From positions 69,359,035 to 69,423,034 of the forward strand of contig CM048844.1 in NCBI GenBank assembly GCA_026545765.1: 64,000 nucleotides of DNA. The letters are read 5' to 3'. This document shows, one piece after another, positions 1 through 10,200 of the stretch. The stretch is from Plantago major. Its lineage: Eukaryota; Streptophyta; Magnoliopsida; Lamiales; Plantaginaceae. The notes beneath the pieces are model-generated. The model worked only from the letters and a program-made list of their open reading frames with translations, was not told where the DNA came from and did not search any database. A program made the translations under genes and the position numbers. How positions within the stretch are numbered: position 1 is the first letter of the stretch; each line of letters opens with the position of its first letter.

Positions 1-534
1 GTACAGGAAGTACTTAGTTTGGGAAACTAAGGAATAACTCCAAGGTTACTGAGCATAGGAAGTACTTAGTTTGGGATACTAAGGAATAGCTCAAAAGGTT
101 TCTGAGTATAGGAAGTACTTGGCTGAGAAAGCCAGGGAATAACTCAGGGGGAACACTTGGTTGGGAACCTAGTGTATTTAGGAATCGAGAGAAGATATTT
201 GTAAGGTTAACTCAATGATCTGTCTTAGTGGATTCTAGGTCTGAGAAAGGCCGAAGTGGATTAGTTGAAGGATTACGCCACCTTCAGATACCACTATAAA
301 GACTTGTGTTATTTACTTTTTGCATTTTATAACTTGCTTTATTTACTTTGCTAAGTATTTACACATATCTTGCTAAACACGTGCACTTATCACAAAAAGT
401 CTTCCGCTCTCTGAAAATAAGTATCAGGTATCTTCACAGATATCTGAAAATTGTGTTTATCGACAAAAGTTTGAAAAAGACTATTCACCCCCCCCCCCCT
501 CTAGTATTTTACTTTGCCGTTATCTGGACCAACA
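1..534 (+). repeat. 5' LTR of element A (3' part only)
   Basis: This segment matches 14463-14981 nearly base for base and ends in CCAACA, directly before the primer-binding site. It includes a run of 13 C at about 487-499 that is short and mixed in the other LTR. A deletion of about 13 bp in the 3' LTR, near 14893, accounts for most of the length difference. Confidence 0.93.
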
Positions 535-536
535 AG

Positions 537-548
537 TGGTATCAGAGC
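537..548 (+). promoter_or_regulatory. Primer-binding site (initiator tRNA-Met)
   Basis: TGGTATCAGAGC lies two bases after the LTR end. It is the standard Ty1/copia primer-binding site, complementary to the 3' end of plant initiator methionine tRNA, and marks the start of minus-strand synthesis. A leader of about 100 nt separates it from the gag start codon. Confidence 0.92.
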
Positions 549-652
549 GGGAGGTTCCCAAGCCTTCTGCACTGAACCTAGATCCCAGATAAGTGCTCAC
601 TAACTGCCTTTCACCTACACTTGATTTCTTTGTTTAGTGTGTTTGCTGTAGG

Positions 653-1836
653 ATGTCTTTAAGTGACGCCCCAATTCTCAAGCCAGAGAATCATGAGAAA
701 TGGAAGAACAACATGATGCTCCACCTAGAAGCCATTAGTGACGAAATGATGGACGTGATAAAGATTGGCCCCATAGTCATTCAACAACTCAAGCAGGTCA
801 TGGAGGTTTCTAATGGTAGAGACAGAGAGCCAAGTGATGGCTCCTCACAGACAGATGCGTCAACAAGTGGGAGACCTACCAGTCAAGTTATTTACGAGCT
901 AAAGCCTAGAGAGCTCTGGACATCGGAAGATGCCAAGAGAAATCGACTGGATGGTCAGGCTCGCAATATCATCATACGTTCTACTCCAGAGCACGTACAG
1001 TTAAACTGTGGGGTGCAAAAATGGCGAAAGTGGCCTGGCAACTAATTGAGGAAATCTGTGCTGGCATTGAGAAAACAAAGGAAAATAAGTTCGAGGTTTT
1101 GAAGCTCAAATTCCAAAACTTTAAACAAGGTCCCACAGAGACTCTTGAAGAACTAGATTTCCGGTTTACAACACTCATGAGTGATATGGCTGCACTTGGT
1201 GAAAGCAATAGATATACCCAACCAGAAAAAATTAAGACTATTGTGAGAAGTCTAAATCATAACTGGGAGCATACAAAGTTTTTCTACTTTAACCAAGGAA
1301 TGCCAGATATCACTCCAGTGGAACTTTTCTCTCACCTTGCCACTGTTGACTATGAGACAACTCAAAGAGAACACACAACTGAAAAGTTGTAGAATGTTGC
1401 TCTAGTTGCTCAAGGAACTTCTGAAAAGAAGGAAGGCAAGGAGGTGACTGAGGAGAATGCTCTTGCTGTAAAGCAAATGATAAAATATGTCAGTCGGGAG
1501 ATTGAGAGAAGAAAAGCCAAAGAGAAACTGAAAAAGCATCTAGGCTCAAATTATCATCAGTACAAAAATATGCAACTGTCTAGCTCGCTGAACAAGCCGG
1601 CTCAGAAAGCATCTATTACTGAGGAAGCAAAAATCGGAAACGATATCTTTTTCTATTGTCTGAAACCTGGTCATTTCAAAAAGGATTGCCCTGCCTTCAA
1701 CAAGCTAAAGACAGGTGACAAGAAAGATAGAAGAAACTTCAAGAGAGGTCAGAGATCTCTGCTCACTGAGGAAAGAAAGAAGATAGAAATCCAACTGGAT
1801 GCTCTAGACTGTCTGACTCTGAGCATGAAGACTTAG
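653..1836 (+). pseudogene. gag: gag of element A, capsid and degenerate zinc knuckle (broken)
   Basis: This is the structural nucleocapsid protein of the element. The ATG at 653 opens a product with an early 'HEKWKNNMM' stretch, like the N-terminal region of plant copia gag where substrate is bound. The reading frame shifts near 1018, within a run of A, and continues with a helical capsid part (1021-1392). An in-frame TAG at 1390 breaks it, and it resumes to about 1800. A zinc knuckle is seen at about 1649-1692 (FYCLKPGHFKKDC), but the first cysteine of the CCHC set is Phe, so only three ligands remain. A further frameshift near 1805 leads into the next segment. The product cannot be translated whole. 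Confidence 0.85.
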
Positions 1837-1862
1837 ATGATTCCACACTGCCTTCTCCAGAG

Positions 1863-3161
1863 ATGTGTGGTGTTTCTCATGAAGTGGTTGACTTTGGTCA
1901 AAAGAAGAAAGAAGTGTGTGGAGTGGCTGAAGAAATCTTTCCAGATATCTCCAACATTGAACCTTGTCTCATGGCTGATGAGGTAACACATACTTCTTGT
2001 TATACATATGAAAGTGATGAGGAAGGAATCAAAGATCTGGAACATCTCAAAAGAGAACTTGATCTCTACGAAACAGAATTTCTAATGGTCCGAGCTAGAG
2101 CCGAAATCTTTGAAGAATAAAAGAATTCTCTTGAAAGGGAAAATTCACAATTACTCAAGATATCTAAGACAGAAAAGTCACATAAAGAAGCATTGGCCAA
2201 ACTTCAAAAGAAATGTGAAGGTCTTCTTTCTGAGAATAAGGAACTCAAAAAGAAGGAAGTATCTTTCCAATCTTATGTCAAAGCTAGTGACACTCTTACT
2301 GAAGCACAATCTTATTTAAGAGATCCTTCAGAAAAGGGAGGACTTGGGCTGGACACACAAACAAATAGTTCTACCACTCTGAATAAGAGTGATGAAAGAA
2401 TAACATTTGTCAGTGCTCAGCAAGATGGTTCCCAAACAACCTATAGCATTGGTCAGAAAGCTAAGGCTGTTGACAAAGGAAAGGCAGTTGCGGCCAAACC
2501 TTTGTGGGAAAAACAAGTCCAAAAGAAAACTGTTGGGAATATTTCTGAAAAGAAACATAACATTGAAAAGTGTAATCACCCACAGTGTTATGTCTCTCAG
2601 AAAGGAAGAATTGCAGGAGCTGGCAAATTCTCCTATGTCACGTTTTCTGGAAAGAAAATAGACTACCCAAAGACTAGCAAAGCTGCTGAGATGAGAACTC
2701 AGATAGCACCAGGTGCTCGAAATGGCATTGGCTATAAAGCCATCGGGAAACAACTTGCTCGAGAGTATAAACAAGAGCAAGAACGATGGATAAAGGCTAG
2801 GATTGCTCACAGCAATTATCAGAAGTGGAAGAAAAGTCAAGCCACTAAAAATTTGAATGCCAGGGCTAGAAGAAATCTGGCAAGAAAAGCTAAGTTTGCT
2901 GACAAGCAGACTCAGCAACCTGACAGGTATCTGAAAGCACCACAAGGAGAACCAAGGAACACACTAAAGAAGAAAATAATTCTTAATAACAATGATACTA
3001 ATCATTTACCTAGAATTCCTCCTTATGTTCCTGTTAAACAAAAGAATGTCCCTAAGAAATTTATTCAGAAATGGATTCCTACAGGAAGATTCTTTAGTCC
3101 AGATGGTTCCATTGTTGGTATGAGTAATCTCATGTTTCCTGTTTTGTGCAGAACACTCTAA
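1863..3161 (+). pseudogene. gag: gag C-terminal extension of element A (coiled-coil, basic linker)
   Basis: This is the continuation of gag toward protease in another frame. It is acidic up to 2120, where a TAA interrupts it. It then becomes a charged heptad-rich region around 2120-2300 (repeated E/K/L, e.g. LSENKELKKKE), likely a coiled coil. A Lys/Arg/Gln-rich tail follows up to about 3000. SIRE-type elements are known for unusually long gag proteins with coiled-coil extensions, and this fits. The frame is lost again near 3150, just before the protease motif. No catalytic motif is visible in this part. Confidence 0.7.
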
Positions 3162-3709
3162 AGACTAATCCTAAGTGGCATTTTGATAGCGGATGTGGGA
3201 AGCACATGACAGGAGACAAAGCGAATCTGATTAACTACAGAAAATGCGATGATGGACCAATTATTAGATTTGCTAGAGGTGATGAAAATCCAACCATAGG
3301 ATTTGGCAATCTGAAGTTTGGAGCCCTTACAATCTATGAAGTACTACATGTAAAGGGATTGAAATATAATCTCCTAAGCATGAGTCAATTAGTAGACAAA
3401 GGGTACATTGTCAAGATCAAGTCAAAACTATGCAAAGTGATTGACAATGAGTCAAAGGAGACAGTCTTGGTTGCTAGACGAAAAGGAAATCTTTATGTTG
3501 TTGATTGGGCATCCGCCACAACTGAAGAATGTCTCATGGTGAGTCAATCTGGCCACACTGAAGAAAATTGGCTATGGCATAAAAGAATGAGTCACTTGAA
3601 CTTCAAAACTCTAAACAAGCTAGCGAAAAAAAAAGAATTGGTGGTTGGTTTACCCAAAATGGCATATAGAAAGGATGGTATATGCTCAGCTTGCCAAATG
3701 GGAAAATAA
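3146..3709 (+). pseudogene. pol: pol of element A: aspartic protease and GAG-pre-integrase domain
   Basis: The protease motif WHFDSGCGKHMTGD lies at about 3176-3217; the D-S-G triad is the active site of copia proteases that cut the Gag-Pol polyprotein. It is followed by the usual 'YEVLHVKGLKYNLLSMSQL' block, then the pre-integrase zinc-binding domain: His residues in LWHKRMSHLNF and the pair C-x2-C in CSACQMGK. An in-frame TAA at 3707, directly after this zinc site, separates it from integrase. The next segment is in the same frame, so this is a point nonsense mutation and not a domain border. Confidence 0.88.
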
Positions 3710-3763
3710 TCCAAAACATCTTTCAAGTCTAAAACTAGACACTCCAGTGAAAGGCCACTGCAA

Positions 3764-4573
3764 ATGTTACATATGGATCTTTTTGAATCATCTGTAACTA
3801 GCTATGCAGGAAAGAAGTATGGTCTGGTTGTTGTTAATGTGTACTCAAGATTCACTTGGGTTGTATTTCTCAAACAAAAATCTGATGCAAGGGTTGAGAT
3901 ACCCAACTTGCTGAATAAGCTTGAAGTCATAAAAAATGACAAGGTATCTGTAATCAGAACAGACCATGGTACTGAGTTTGTGAACCAGTACTTAAAAGAG
4001 TTTTGTACCTGCAAAGGTATACAACATCAACTATCTTCAGTAAGGACACCACAACAAAATGGTGTTGCTGAAAGGAAGAATAGGACCCTAAAATAAGCTG
4101 CAAGAACAATGCTTGCTGACACTGAAATAAGTGAAATCTATTGGGTTGAAGCTGTTAACACAGCCTGCTACACTCAAAATAGATGTTTGATTAACAAACA
4201 CCATGACAAAACTCCATACGAGCTTTTGATTGGTAGACCTCCTAGTATCAAACATCTAAGGGTGTTTGGTTGCAGATGTTTTGTTCTTAACAATGGAAAA
4301 GAATACTTGAGAACATTTCAACCAAAAGCAGATGAAGGAGTATTTCTTGGTTATTCTCTGAATAGCAAAGCCTATAGAATCTACAACAAAAGAACGAAAA
4401 AGATTGAAGAATCTGTTCATGTAGTTTTCTACGAAGGAAACAAGAAAATAACCTTGAATGAAGGACTCTCAGATAGGTTCAAAGAGCTGATGATTAAAGA
4501 TTCTGAAGAAGAATCCTCAAAAGGAAACAATTCTATCATTCACTTAGAGGATGAGTCTGACGGTGAAAAGTAA
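3764..4573 (+). pseudogene. pol: pol of element A: integrase core (broken by stops)
   Basis: This is an rve-type integrase that would insert the cDNA copy. The DDE triad is visible: Asp in LHMDLFE, Asp in IRTDHGTEF, and Glu in QQNGVAERKNR. TAA codons at 4094, immediately after the catalytic Glu region, and at 4571 interrupt an otherwise continuous frame. The part after 4109 matches the integrase C-terminal copia signature (HLRVFGCRCFVLN, then VFLGYSLNSKAYR). A further in-frame TAA lies at 4670, in the low-conservation linker before reverse transcriptase. Confidence 0.88.
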
Positions 4574-4732
4574 CCATTGCTTAGTAACAACCAGATGACT
4601 CTAAGACATGATGAAGAATTTCCTATGAGAATTCCAGAAATGGAACAGGTTACTGAGAACCTTCATCATTAAGAGGTTTCTGAGAATGAGATTGCTGAAA
4701 ATCAAGTTCCAGATATCTCTAACACTGAAAAA

Positions 4733-6504
4733 GTGTCAGATATCCATGGCATTTCCCATGTGTCAGATATCTCAGATACTGCACAAGTATCCTATCAAAA
4801 TCATATTGATTCACATTCAGATCAAAATGATATTGATCCTACTAGTTCAAAACCCATTATGAAATGGATAAGAAATCATCCTGCCAAGGATATGATCGGT
4901 CCTTTAGACCAAGGTGTTAGAACTAGGAGAGCAATTGCTGGAAATGCAGATTCACTCTATGGATGTTTCATCTCAAATATTGAACCTAAAACTATAGAAG
5001 AAGTATTGAAGGATCAAGATTGGATCTCTGCAATGCAAGAAGAGTTGGATCAATTTGAGAGAAACAAAGTCTGGAAACTGGTTCCATTTGTTGACGGAAT
5101 ATCTGTAATTGGAACCAAGTGGGTTTTCAGAAATAAAATGAATGAGTCTGGTGAAATAACCAGAAACAAAGCAAGGCTGTTTGCCAAGGGATTCACCCAG
5201 ACTAAAGGACTAGATTTTGATGAATCTTATGCACCAGTTGCAAGATTGGATGCAATAAGACTCTTTCTAGCCTTTGCAGCTCATAATGACTTTACAGTTT
5301 ATCAAATGGAAGAGTGCATTCCTAAATGGTGAACTTGCTGAGGAAGTCTATGTTGAGCAACCACCAGGCTTTGAGGTTTCCTCAGAAACTAGGATGGTCT
5401 ATAAGCTTCAGAAAGCTCTGTATGGGCTGAAACAAGCTCCAAGAGCATGGTATGATACATTGGCCAGATACCTACTAGAAAGTGGTTTCAAGAAAGGAGA
5501 TGTTGATAAAACACTCTTTACATTGAACCATGATGGGAAACTACTTTTAGTTCAAGTATATGTTGATGACATTATATTTGAATCTAAAGAAAAGCTACTT
5601 TGTGAAGACTTTGCTGAGCTCATGAAAAGTAAATTTGAAATGAGCATGTTGGGAGAATTGAATTATTTCCTAGGGCTACAAGTCAAGCAACTCAATGATG
5701 GAATATTCATTAGTCAAACAAAGTATGCAAAAGACATGCTCAACAAATTTAATCTAAAGCCTTCTGAAAAGAATGCTAAGATACCTATGAGCATTGGAAC
5801 CAAAATGACCTATATTGAATCTGACAAGAGTGTTGAAGAACACAAGTATAGGAAATTGATTGGGTCTCTACTGTACCTCACTGCAAGTAGACCTGATATT
5901 CAATATGCAGTTGGAGTGTGTGCCAGATTTCAGACAAATCCAATGCAATCACACTACAACATTGCTATGAAAATATTAAGGTATGTAAAGGGTACTGTAG
6001 AAGTTAGATTGTGGTATCCAAAAGACAGTGGATTGAGTTTAGTTAGCTATTCTGATGCTGACTATGCTGGATCATTGCTTGATAGAAAAAGCACCTCAGG
6101 AACTTGTCAATTTCTTGGTGCCAGAATGATATCATGGTTCAGTAAGAAACAAAAATCAATTGCCACATCTACCACAGAGGCTGAATATATTGCTGCTGGG
6201 TGTTGTGCTTCACAAATACTGTGGATACAACAACAACTCAGAGACTATGGACTCAGTGAAGAGAAAACTCCGATTTTCTGTGACAACACAAGTGCTATTG
6301 CCATAACTCAAGTTTCACGCAAGAACAAAGCACATTGATGTTAGACACCACTTCATTAGAGACCATGTTGAAAAAGGCAATATAGAGATACTCAAGATTG
6401 GCACTGAAGACCAACTTGCAGATATCTTCACTAAGCTACTACAAGAAAGTAGATTCTTAGCTTTAAGACATAGTCTTGGACTAATGGAGCTACCAAAGAA
6501 CTGA
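4733..6504 (+). pseudogene. pol: pol of element A: reverse transcriptase and RNase H (two frameshifts)
   Basis: The reverse transcriptase (RVT_2) starts with WVFRNKMNESGEITRNKARL. The first catalytic Asp region (VYQM...) is disrupted by a frameshift near 5308. The frame then continues with FLNGELAEEVYVEQPPGFE, LYGLKQAPRAWYD and the intact YVDDI box at about 5562. RNase H follows: DADYAGSLLDRKSTSG, STTEAEYIA and FCDNTSAIA. A second frameshift near 6308 moves the last residues (ending LMELPKN) to another frame, with the TGA at 6502. It is close to the corresponding remnant of element B at 40804-41282. Confidence 0.9.
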
Positions 6505-6514
6505 AAAAGTTCAG

Positions 6515-6720
6515 ATATCTGAAGAAGATATCAAAGGAGGGAAAGAGATATCTGGAACGGGTATCCAGATATAGAGGGAAAAGAAACCTGGAACAGGTAT
6601 CCAGAAACAAGGTATCTGGAATGGGTATCCAGATATAAAGAGAAAAGAGAAATCTGGAACGGGTATCCAGAAAAGAGGTATCTGGAACGGGTATCCAGAA
6701 ACCACAGGCAAAAGGGTAAA
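6515..6720 (+). repeat. Tandem palindromic minisatellite between pol and ORF3
   Basis: Five or six imperfect copies of a unit of about 28-40 bp are built around ATCTGGAACGGGTATCCAGA. Each is itself a short inverted repeat (TCTGG...CCAGA). The same motif, in fewer copies, lies at the equivalent place in element B (40614-40740). It sits just after the pol stop codon, in a gap of about 890 nt without coding sequence. Confidence 0.85.
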
Positions 6721-7204
6721 ATGACTATTTGAATATCTACGAGGCAGTACTCGGATATCTAGATCACTTTCGGTGAGGGGAACACAAAGAGAATAGTACA
6801 ACCTGTCAAATAACTACTACTCTCTTGAAATTTGTATTATTTCTATCTTTGTGTAAAACTTGGACAGATACTGAGTATGAGATAGATTCAGATACAAAAG
6901 ATGTTCTTATTCACACAGAAGAAATGTGATTCAGATAGCTAATCGCCAAAATTCATTAATTGGGCACAATTACAATTGTTGATTGTGATCATTGCTGAAG
7001 AAGCAATAGTAACCCTTGATGAAATGGGCGTTTGACCTTAACGGACGAGATTATTTCTCTGTAAAATAGTGGACTGTAAAAACTCAGACGTGGCCCACTA
7101 AGCATTTAATGTCAAACAAACTTTACCCACGCCTATCTGCAAGTACACAGATACTTACATACAAAATCAATTTGTATGTATATGTCTGTTGAGATTTACG
7201 TTGC

Positions 7205-7214
7205 TATATATATA
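7205..7214 (+). promoter_or_regulatory. Candidate internal TATA box upstream of ORF3
   Basis: TATATATATA followed by GGATTTTGGCAAAAG lies 182 bp before the ORF3 start codon. The same TATA and the bases after it are kept at the same place in element B (40142-40151, reverse strand), about 190 bp before its ORF3. This suggests a separate transcript for ORF3. Function is inferred from position and conservation only. Confidence 0.4.
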
Positions 7215-7395
7215 GGATTTTGGCAAAAGAAATCACTTTCGCCTAATCCAACATTCATACTTGCATAAGAATAGCAAATACATTCCTTCAAACTTTTCTG
7301 CAAAACTCTGTTCTTCGATTAGTCTTCTGCAAAGAATCACTAATCTCCCACCTTAATCTCTTTCAGACTTTCGAAAACTCTCACTATATAAAGAG

Positions 7396-9315
7396 ATGGC
7401 TCCAAAACGTGCTTCTACCCAGAAATCCCAATCTACTACCTCTGGTACTGCTGAAAAGCAAGCACCAGAGTTGGTTATCATAAACAATCATTTGGTAGGA
7501 GACTTCAATCCTAATCATTGGACTTCAAATCACAGGATGATTTGGGGTGGTGCCATGATTGAGGAATACCATACTGCTGCTATTGAAAATCAAGCCGATA
7601 GGAAGCTAATCCTTGATATGCTTGAAAAGGCACAAATTAAGGGCTTCATGTCTGCTATTCCCAGTGGAGTTTCTTCACTAGATGTGTTGGAATTCTACAA
7701 CAATTCCAGGATTATTTCCTGTGTATCTGAAGGCACTGAAATAGTGTCTATAAAGTCAAAAGTTCAAGGAAAGGACATCATTTTGAACTTGACAAATTTC
7801 TTTGAGTTGTTTAGACTTCAAAATCTTGGAAATGATTTTGAAATAAACACCAAGGATGATGATCTCCTTGAAGGTGTGAAGCAACTGTACAATGGTGTGT
7901 GTGATCTTGAAAAACCAGATACACCCACTGACTTCAAACTTGCTGACATCAGAACCAGACATATGTTGGTTCACTGGGATGTGTTGGCATGCATTCTTCA
8001 CATATGCTTTGATGGTCTACAATGAGGTGCCGACCAAATAAGCCAAGAACGCTGGATGATGATGTTCTTGTTGAAACAACAAGACAAAAGGCTGGAAAAC
8101 CCTTTCAACTGGGGAAAGTACGCCTTTATGAAATTTGTGAAGAAGATTCAAGGCTTTGAGCCTAAAATCATTAAGGGCCTTGCTGAGCCAAAAGCCACAG
8201 TAAGCTATGGACTGAAGATATGCTACTTACTGGAGTACCTTGGCATTGAGCTCAGAGAGACGGCAGACCTTGCCAATAGTAACCTACTCTATAAATATGA
8301 GTATACAAACATAATGAAAAAATTTACTGAATCTCAGAAAGGTTCCAAGAAACGAAAGACTGATGAGGTATCTGAGGGTTCCGTTGCAACCAAAAAGCCC
8401 AGAACTTCACGAAAGAAGTCTGCTGGCAAATCAGAAGGCATACCCATTGTGGACGTCAACTCTCAGATATCTGCCACTACTACTGATGAACTCATCAATG
8501 CTGCAAAAGATACAACTACTGATGAACTCATCAATGTTGCCAAGGAGAGCCTTGATGATGAACTCATTGGTAAAAATGAGAGTAGTGGCAGGTACCAAGC
8601 CCCATCTGCAGAAACCGCAGGGATTATGGACCAATCAGTTCCTAATGTTGATGAGAGCTCTGACGATGATGATGATGATGAGTTAGTTATCTCTCAAGTC
8701 CTACAGAAATCAAAGAGGGCTAAGGTTGCTGACAAAGTAACAAGTGTAGAGGTATCTGAAGAAGAACCTACACCACAGGTTGCTGAACAAGTACTTGTTT
8801 CAGAGGTGGCTGAAGAAGCAACTGTGTCCAAAGTCACTGGACAAAACACACCATCAGAGCAAGAATCACTTAAGCTTATTGAAGATGCTTTGATGAGTGA
8901 TAACTTAGTGTTGGAGGATACTGCCATTGCCTCAACACTTAAAAATCTGTCTCAAGCAGATCTGGATAGGCCTCATATAGCATCACCTTCTTCATCCAGA
9001 TCAGAACCATCACACCAACCACAACAACCAGTAGTGGATGCTGCTGAAATGATACTTGAGTTCTGATGAGATACCAAAGATCTTTCTTTCTTTGCTGAAG
9101 AAAATCCTGCAAAAGAGCAGGTTCCCCAACTCAATGAGAGGTATCAAACTGAGGCATCTGTTCAGAATGATCAACTAAGGGAGGCAACTTAGTTGCACAC
9201 TCAGGAAAGGTCTGAAGTACCTGAAACTTCAAACAAAGAAGCTGAAATGGAACAACAAGACCAACGCATAGAAGGGTCACAAGTTCCAGAGACCAATCAG
9301 CCTGACACTGCTCAG
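7396..9315 (+). pseudogene. ORF3 of element A, first exon (unknown protein, broken)
   Basis: The ATG at 7396 starts MAPKRASTQKSQ and opens the extra reading frame after pol. I do not recognise a family with certainty. The first 320 residues look globular and helical, with motifs such as HWTSNHRMIWGGAMIEEY and ENPFNWGKYAFMKFVKKIQG. It then becomes Lys/Ser-rich (possible nuclear localisation sequence KKRKTDE/KKPRTSRKK) and acidic, with repeats of TTDELINAAK. No signal peptide or membrane segment is seen, so it is not an obvious envelope. In-frame stops lie at 8023 (TGA), 9064 (TGA) and 9190 (TAG); element B has sense codons at the first two. The exon ends ...CTCAG before GTAGCT at 9316. Confidence 0.75.
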
Positions 9316-10200
9316 GTAGCTTAATGGTTTAACTCTTCACTTGTGATATTTTTGTGTTTGTTAATCTTGTTATTTAATAAAATTTCTTTGTTACAGGCTG
9401 AATTAGAAATACAACATCAAGAGGAAACTGCAAAGCTTGCCTCAGAATCTGAGAATGAGGCTTCCATAGCCTCACCACTTAAGGAACAGGAGCCTGTCTC
9501 ACATGTAGAAGATAGTTCCTTAAGATTTAATATCTCAGATATGTGCTTTATATACTTGACTAATACTATTAAGTGTTTGTTTCTAATATGCTCCAACTGA
9601 GAAGAAAAATGAAGAAAAGTCTATCTCTTCATAAAAGAATCCAGAGACTTCCAAGGTCTCTAAGGAACAAGTATCTGAACCTTCTGCAGAGAAGGTATTT
9701 CATTCAGGTACCTATAGTCTTCAAAGACAAATCTCTGATCATTTTTCTCAAACTAACACTTTCTACTTAACAGGTTCAAAAAGAAGTAGAAGTTGTTGGG
9801 GAATTGTCCGCTCAATCCCCACAACAAATGGAAATTGATGAGGCATCAAAGCCTTCATCACAAGAAAAATTTCCAGAGACTGCACAAGTCTCTGAGCAAC
9901 AAGTATCTGAGCCTCCAATAGTGGAGGTAATTGACCTCTCAGATATCTGATTTTGTAAATAGAATTTTTCTTGATAAAATTTCCTAAGTATTATGTTTCT
10001 AATCTCAGGTTCAAGTAGAAAGAAAGATCACTGAGGATCAGACTTCCCAGTCTCCTCCTCATATCCAGATATCTGAGGCACCTAGAACCTCAGTAGTTAA
10101 GTCATCTGAGCCTGTCACACAGGTAACTCAGATACCTTTCTACTCTAAAGCCCAGATATCTACTATAGTTTTGAAATTAATTCAGAACACTTTCTTTCAG
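9316..10200 (+). pseudogene. ORF3 of element A: cassette of four small exons and five phase-0 introns
   Basis: Introns at 9316-9396, 9505-9589, 9695-9773, 9927-10008 and 10123-10200 (78-85 nt) alternate with exons of 108, 105, 153 and 114 nt. All exons are multiples of three and start and end between codons. Donors are GTAGCT, GTAGAA, GTATTT, GTAATT and GTAACT; acceptors are TTACAG, (lost), TAACAG, TCTCAG and TTTCAG. The second acceptor reads AATAT where element B has AATAG, so it is dead here. The exons resemble one another, with a PETxxVSExQVSEPxxE pattern in the third and fourth, which suggests exon duplication. A TAA lies in the 105-nt exon at 9632. The same arrangement is present in element B at 37196-38091. 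Confidence 0.72.
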
